Under the pieces are notes generated by a model. It saw only the letters and a list, made by a program, of their open reading frames with translations. It was not told the DNA's origin and made no database searches. Positions 6,899 to 9,602 of a stretch of DNA of 9,602 nucleotides are shown here, piece by piece. This DNA comes from CAZPXF01 sp964590945 (GTDB lineage Bacteria; Bacillota; Clostridia; Lachnospirales; Lachnospiraceae). The position numbers and the translations under genes are program-made. The stretch spans positions 1-9,602 of the forward strand of contig CAZPXF010000083.1 in NCBI GenBank assembly GCA_964590945.1, in the 5' to 3' direction. How positions within the stretch are numbered: position 1 is the stretch's first letter; each line of letters opens with the position of its first letter.

Positions 6899-7615
6899 CT
6901 AATCCTCCGGCAGTTTCTGGCTTGTAAATACCATTGTCAGCATACAGAATACGTATGTCTGAATCGCTCCGGAGAACAAATCGAAATAAATGTGCAAGAA
7001 TGCAGGCCATACAACTGCAATCCTGGACAGCAATCCATAGATCAGCGCCATCATAACGGTTCCGGAAAGAACGTTACCGAACAGACGCAATGACATGGAA
7101 AACGGTGTTGCAATCTCGCCGATCAGATTGATCGGGAACAAGAATGGCAGCGGCTTAAACAAATCCGTAAATGCAGAGAACTTGTTGTATTTGATGTTAT
7201 TGTACTGGATAATACAGAATGTCATCAAACCGAGCGGCAATGTCACACCGTAATCTGCTGTAGGCGGCCTTAGCCCCAGAAGTCCCGAGATGTTGCTCAG
7301 CAAAATGAAGCAGAACAACGTGCCGATATAGTTCGCGTATTTGCGCCAATGGCTTCCCATGTTGCTCTGAACCAGTTTGTCCAGCATCTCAACACCCAGC
7401 TCCGCGACGTTTTGCAGCGCGCCTGGTTTGCCGCCGTCATCCTTGAGATTCACCCTGACGATCACGGCAAAAATTATGAGTGCAAGGCACACGATCAGAA
7501 CACTGACATGTGTTGTCGTGATCCACAATTCCTGTCCGAACAAGTGCAGCTTGATCAACCCGTGAATCATGAAATCGACGTCTGCCGATGCCAACACTCC
7601 TACGATGTTTCCCAC
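6899..7615 (-). CDS. atpB: F1Fo ATP synthase a subunit, GTG start
   Basis: Membrane stator subunit providing the ion half-channels beside the c ring, 238 residues, on the short side as usual in Gram-positive bacteria. It has five or six hydrophobic helices, the first at about 33-54. The essential arginine is R177 in SLRLFGN, which faces the c-ring carboxylate. The last helix carries Q219 in GAIQTYVFCML, the counterpart of E. coli Q252. The start is the GTG at 7615, eight bases after AAGGAGG. An ATG at 7617 overlaps it in another frame but meets a stop after five codons, so it cannot encode the protein. A structured intergenic element separates it from atpI, and a 90-base gap separates it from atpE. 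Confidence 0.97.
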   Translation of the reverse strand: MGNIVGVLASADVDFMIHGLIKLHLFGQELWITTTHVSVLIVCLALIIFAVIVRVNLKDDGGKPGALQNVAELGVEMLDKLVQSNMGSHWRKYANYIGTLFCFILLSNISGLLGLRPPTADYGVTLPLGLMTFCIIQYNNIKYNKFSAFTDLFKPLPFLFPINLIGEIATPFSMSLRLFGNVLSGTVMMALIYGLLSRIAVVWPAFLHIYFDLFSGAIQTYVFCMLTMVFTSQKLPED

Positions 7616-7644
7616 ATGATCAACCTCCTTTTCTTTATTTTATT

Positions 7645-7696
7645 TTCAGAATGGCCGAATTGCACACTTTCGTGCCCTGCGGTCTGCCATCCCGAA
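7645..7696 (-). promoter_or_regulatory. Structured RNA element between atpI and atpB
   Basis: On the minus strand an 11-bp stem forms between TTCGGGATGGC (7696-7686) and GCCATTCTGAA (7655-7645), nine Watson-Crick and two G-U pairs. It encloses 30 bases that include a small CAC-GAAA-GTG tetraloop hairpin (7665-7674). It begins four bases after the atpI stop and is followed by an A-rich run and the atpB ribosome binding site. Without a T-tract it is not a terminator. It probably segments or protects the message 5' of atpB; function inferred. Confidence 0.5.
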
Positions 7697-7699
7697 TTT

Positions 7700-8080
7700 T
7701 TAAAATTTATTCAGGTATGGCTGTAAATAAGCCGATACTTTCAAACCCATAACCCCGATAAACAGGGTAAGTATACTCCCGATACGAAGAAGCATTGTGA
7801 TCACAATGACTGCAATAAGGGCGATGAGACGTATCACATACGTCTTCCTGACATGTCCGAGAGCCCCTTCCTCCCCCATATCCAAAGCTTCTTCAATAGA
7901 ACGCCTCATGTGCCATACCATCAGACAGGCCGACAGCGCTCCGATCCAGAGTCCCGCCGAATACCACAGCAGATCCCTGTGGAGAACCAAAAGAACGATC
8001 TGGACAACGATTCCATAAAGCACGATCCCGATGATCAGATTCTTTTGTGTCTTATCGCCCTCGTCAGTCCTCATCTTCAT
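7700..8080 (-). CDS. atpI: ATP synthase accessory protein AtpI (subunit I)
   Basis: Small membrane protein of about 126 residues with four hydrophobic helices: NLIIGIVLYGIVVQIVLLVL, LLWYSAGLWIGALSACLMVW, VIRLIALIAVIVITMLL and ILTLFIGVMGLKVSAYL. A charged segment (MRRSIEEALDMGEEGA) lies between the second and third. Size, topology and position directly before atpB identify AtpI. The family helps assemble the c ring in several bacteria, and with AtpZ has been linked to Mg2+/Ca2+ transport in Bacillus. The start is uncertain: four in-frame ATGs lie at 8086, 8083, 8080 and 8074. 8080 is chosen since AAAGG ends six bases upstream of it. The reading overlaps the end of atpZ by 17 bases, so translation is likely coupled. 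Confidence 0.85.
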   Translation of the reverse strand: MKMRTDEGDKTQKNLIIGIVLYGIVVQIVLLVLHRDLLWYSAGLWIGALSACLMVWHMRRSIEEALDMGEEGALGHVRKTYVIRLIALIAVIVITMLLRIGSILTLFIGVMGLKVSAYLQPYLNKF

Positions 8081-8294
8081 CATCATCCTTTGAAATCATC
8101 TGCATACACAGGCTCCATGCATTGCGAAATCCCGCAAGAATCCCGATGATCAAAAGCGGGAGCATGAAATTTACTGAAAATTTCTCCTGCAGGAAATAAC
8201 CTGCAGCGACACATAATACCGGTGGAGTAAGCACAGTAAGCCCTAATTGAGTAACCAGTGCAAAGGACTTCCAGACATTATTGTTCTTCTTCAT
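8064..8294 (-). CDS. atpZ: AtpZ, membrane accessory protein of the ATP synthase
   Basis: Predicted 76-residue protein with two transmembrane helices, about 13-35 (LVTQLGLTVLTPPVLCVAAGYFL) and 43-62 (FMLPLLIIGILAGFRNAWSL), and a short strongly acidic tail KDDDEDED. It matches the AtpZ/AtpI family in length, hairpin topology and the GxxAGxxN-like second helix. AtpZ is reported to work with AtpI in Mg2+/Ca2+ supply to ATP synthase in alkaliphilic Bacillus; the role here is inferred. It is the first gene of the atp transcript, with a leader of about 37 bases. Its ribosome binding site is weak (GGGA four bases before ATG), suggesting low expression. Its acidic tail is encoded by the GAT/GAA repeat that in another frame supplies the AtpI start codons. 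Confidence 0.8.
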   Translation of the reverse strand: MKKNNNVWKSFALVTQLGLTVLTPPVLCVAAGYFLQEKFSVNFMLPLLIIGILAGFRNAWSLCMQMISKDDDEDED

Positions 8295-8337
8295 AATTCC
8301 CAGTTCACTCCATCCGCATTCAAAATTATCCTTTATA

Positions 8338-8365
8338 ATTATACCATTTCGCTTAAGCTTGTCTA
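8338..8365 (-). promoter_or_regulatory. Sigma-A-type promoter of the atp operon
   Basis: On the minus strand TAGACA (8365-8360) and a perfect TATAAT (8343-8338) are 16 bases apart, and TGG just before the -10 makes an extended -10. An A-rich run upstream of the -35 (about 8370-8392) resembles an UP element. Transcription should start near 8331 and give a leader of about 37 bases before atpZ. Nothing else in the 191-base gap is as good a match. Confidence 0.8.
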
Positions 8366-8394
8366 GCCATTTTGTTGTATTTTTTTAAGCACAT

Positions 8395-8423
8395 TTTGTT
8401 ATTTTTTATTCAAATTTAACAAA
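8395..8423. repeat. AT-rich inverted repeat upstream of the atp promoter
   Basis: TTTGTTA and TAACAAA form 7-bp arms separated by 15 bases, 30 bases upstream of the -35. The spacing is too wide for a Rex site, which needs the arms about six bases apart. It could be a protein-binding site, part of the UP-like region or chance in an AT-rich stretch. Confidence 0.3.
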
Positions 8424-8452
8424 TTTTTGTCAGACTTTGATTTCCAGGCAAA

Positions 8453-8466
8453 TTTACGCGCGTAAA
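8453..8466. repeat. 14-bp perfect palindrome, TTTACGCGCGTAAA
   Basis: A perfect palindrome that extends two more base pairs on each side after one mismatch. It lies 20 bases beyond the trmL stop and 88 bases upstream of the atp -35. No T-tract follows, and the stem would have to close on a GCGC loop, so it is a poor terminator. A dimeric regulator's operator is a reasonable reading. Its CG-rich core stands out in an AT-rich gap. Confidence 0.45.
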
Positions 8467-8485
8467 ATTCTTCCGGAAACTTTCT

Positions 8486-8980
8486 CTACTTCCAGGAGAG
8501 CCTGTGCAGCTCTCCTTCCATGTTCATCCCTCCGAAATGCTGCTGCCGCAGCGCCTCGTACAGCACGATCGCAACGGAATTTCCAAGGTTCAGCGATCGG
8601 ATATCCCCGATCATCGGGATCCGGATGCAGTCCTCCTCATGCTCCACGAGAATTTCCTCCGGAATCCCCGCGCTCTCCTTGCCGAACATGATATAGCAAT
8701 TATCTTCATACTGGACATCCGTGTAAATATGCTTTGCCTTCGTTGTCGCCATATAGATCTTCGCGCCCGGATTCCTCCAAAGGAAATCTTCGTAGTCATC
8801 GTAGCGGGTCACATCCAGCCGGTCCCAGTAATCCATTCCCGCCCGGCGGAGCGCTTTCTCCGTCAGACGGAACCCCAAAGGCTCGATCAGATGAAGCCGC
8901 GCTCCGGCCGCAACACAGGTCCGCCCGATATTCCCTGTGTTTTGCGGAATCTCCGGCTCAAGCAGTACAATATTGATCAT
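8486..8980 (-). CDS. trmL: tRNA (cytidine/uridine-34-2'-O)-methyltransferase TrmL
   Basis: SPOUT-family enzyme of 164 residues that methylates the ribose of the wobble base 34 in tRNA-Leu isoacceptors, using S-adenosylmethionine. Three knot motifs are visible: EIPQNTGNIGRTCVAAG (10-26), with N14 and R20; FGKESAGIPEEIL (99-111); and IPMIGDIRSLNLGNSVAIVL (121-140). These bind S-adenosylmethionine in the trefoil knot. Length and motifs match TrmL (YibK/CspR) and not the longer SpoU/TrmH enzymes. The ATG has AAGGAGG eight bases upstream, overlapping the stop of the preceding hydrolase gene 13 bases away, so the two are probably co-transcribed. No functional link with the atp operon is evident, and no clear terminator separates them. 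Confidence 0.95.
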   Translation of the reverse strand: MINIVLLEPEIPQNTGNIGRTCVAAGARLHLIEPLGFRLTEKALRRAGMDYWDRLDVTRYDDYEDFLWRNPGAKIYMATTKAKHIYTDVQYEDNCYIMFGKESAGIPEEILVEHEEDCIRIPMIGDIRSLNLGNSVAIVLYEALRQQHFGGMNMEGELHRLSWK

Positions 8981-8993
8981 CCGTCATGCCTCC

Positions 8994-9542
8994 TTAAATC
9001 ACTTTGATCTGGCACATCTTCATTGCTTCCAACGCCGTCTGATGACTCTGCGGCGTCACGCCCGCACAGCAGGAAGCATCCACAAGAACCTCCACCTCCG
9101 GGAAAAATGCCTTGATCACCATCGCATTCGAGATCACACAGATATCCGTGCAGAGCCCGATCAGCGTGATACTCTGGACCGCATCCTCCTGATCCAGCCT
9201 TTTCAGAACCTCCGGCAGCTCCGAAGAGCCAAAAGTAACCTTATCGATCGTTTCCGGCATAGCAAGCCTGCATCCTGTTCCGGTTCCGTGCCGGAGCATT
9301 TCCAGCTCCGGATGGATCTCCCATCCCTTCGTTCCTCGGATGCAGTGCTCCACCGGAAGATTGCGTCCCTCCTGGGTACTCAGATAATTTTCTTCGTGTG
9401 TATCCCGGGTGAAGATTACTTTTCCGTCAAAATCTTCGATCCTTTTCTTTACACGCGGCACGATCTGCACAGCCTCCGCAGTCCCAAGCGCTCCGTCTAT
9501 AAAATCGTTCTGCATATCTACAACAATCAATATATTCTGCAT
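8994..9542 (-). CDS. Cysteine hydrolase, nicotinamidase/isochorismatase family
   Basis: Predicted cytoplasmic amidase of 182 residues, most likely nicotinamidase (nicotinamide to nicotinate, NAD salvage) or a relative. The catalytic triad is D9 (VVDMQNDF), K101 (IDKVTFGS) and C135 (LCTDICVISNA). A metal site is suggested by D47 and H49 (RDTHEENY) with H66 (PVEHCIRGTKGW), which favours a PncA-like nicotinamidase over isochorismatase. Substrate cannot be fixed from sequence, so no symbol is given. The ATG has AAGGAG seven bases upstream. It stands just before trmL and is probably in the same transcript. The 60 bases upstream to the window edge show no convincing promoter, only a weak stem (ATCTG/CAGAT at 9574-9590). 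Confidence 0.9.
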   Translation of the reverse strand: MQNILIVVDMQNDFIDGALGTAEAVQIVPRVKKRIEDFDGKVIFTRDTHEENYLSTQEGRNLPVEHCIRGTKGWEIHPELEMLRHGTGTGCRLAMPETIDKVTFGSSELPEVLKRLDQEDAVQSITLIGLCTDICVISNAMVIKAFFPEVEVLVDASCCAGVTPQSHQTALEAMKMCQIKVI

Positions 9543-9602
9543 GATCCGTCTCCTTACTTATCTTAAAAATACCATCTGCTCTTATCAGATTTTCTTATAT
9601 CT

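Noticed and set aside
8395..8423. Rex redox-repressor site upstream of the atp promoter
   Set aside because: The TTGTTA and TAACAA arms are 15 bases apart; Rex sites have them about six bases apart.
8937..9566. 209-codon open frame on the plus strand over trmL and the hydrolase gene
   Set aside because: Antisense to two confident genes, no motif and no ribosome binding site seen.
9574..9590. Short stem ATCTG/CAGAT upstream of the hydrolase gene, followed by a T-rich stretch on the minus strand
   Set aside because: Only five base pairs, with the T-run four bases away; it may be the end of an upstream gene's terminator but is too weak to list.

Overview
The window carries twelve protein-coding genes, all on the minus strand, so transcription runs from high to low coordinates. 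Its core is a complete F1Fo ATP synthase operon in the order atpZ-atpI-atpB-atpE-atpF-atpH-atpA-atpG-atpD-atpC. The gene order, the AtpZ/AtpI pair, strong AGGAGG-type ribosome binding sites, moderate GC content and an extended -10 sigma-A-like promoter point to a Gram-positive Firmicute. The overall style suggests an anaerobic gut clostridium, perhaps Lachnospiraceae; this is an inference and no species is claimed. No RNA genes, insertion sequences, CRISPR arrays or phage genes were seen.

Layout from the transcriptional 5' side (right to left). At 8486-9542 lie a nicotinamidase/isochorismatase-family cysteine hydrolase and the tRNA wobble methyltransferase TrmL, 13 bases apart. A 191-base intergenic region (8295-8485) holds a 14-bp perfect palindrome, an AT-rich inverted repeat and a good promoter (TAGACA, 16-bp spacer, TGG-TATAAT) for the atp operon. 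AtpZ and AtpI (8064-8294 and 7700-8080) come first, followed by the membrane Fo genes a, c and b (5952-7615), delta (5416-5964), alpha (3884-5386), gamma (2960-3856), beta (1530-2921) and epsilon (1086-1490). A strong intrinsic terminator (1039-1072) closes the operon. Only 19 bases beyond its T-tract a Gfo/Idh/MocA-family oxidoreductase gene begins (45-1019).

How the genes work together: a, b and c form the membrane ion channel and rotor, delta and b form the stator, alpha and beta the catalytic head, gamma and epsilon the central stalk. AtpZ and AtpI are accessory membrane proteins. The c subunit carries the full sodium-binding signature (Q32, V63, E65, T66, T67, Y70), so the enzyme is predicted to be coupled to Na+ rather than H+. 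Epsilon carries the I/L-D-x-x-R-A motif of ATP-sensing Bacillus epsilon subunits.

Nothing here is a wholly new system. The points worth a second look are the predicted Na+ coupling, the expression-tuning signals around the Fo genes (GTG start for a, ATG for c, TTG for b, RNA hairpins in each of the three junctions around atpB and atpE, and an out-of-frame AUG overlapping the atpB GTG), the terminator pressed against the oxidoreductase gene, and the palindrome upstream of the operon promoter.
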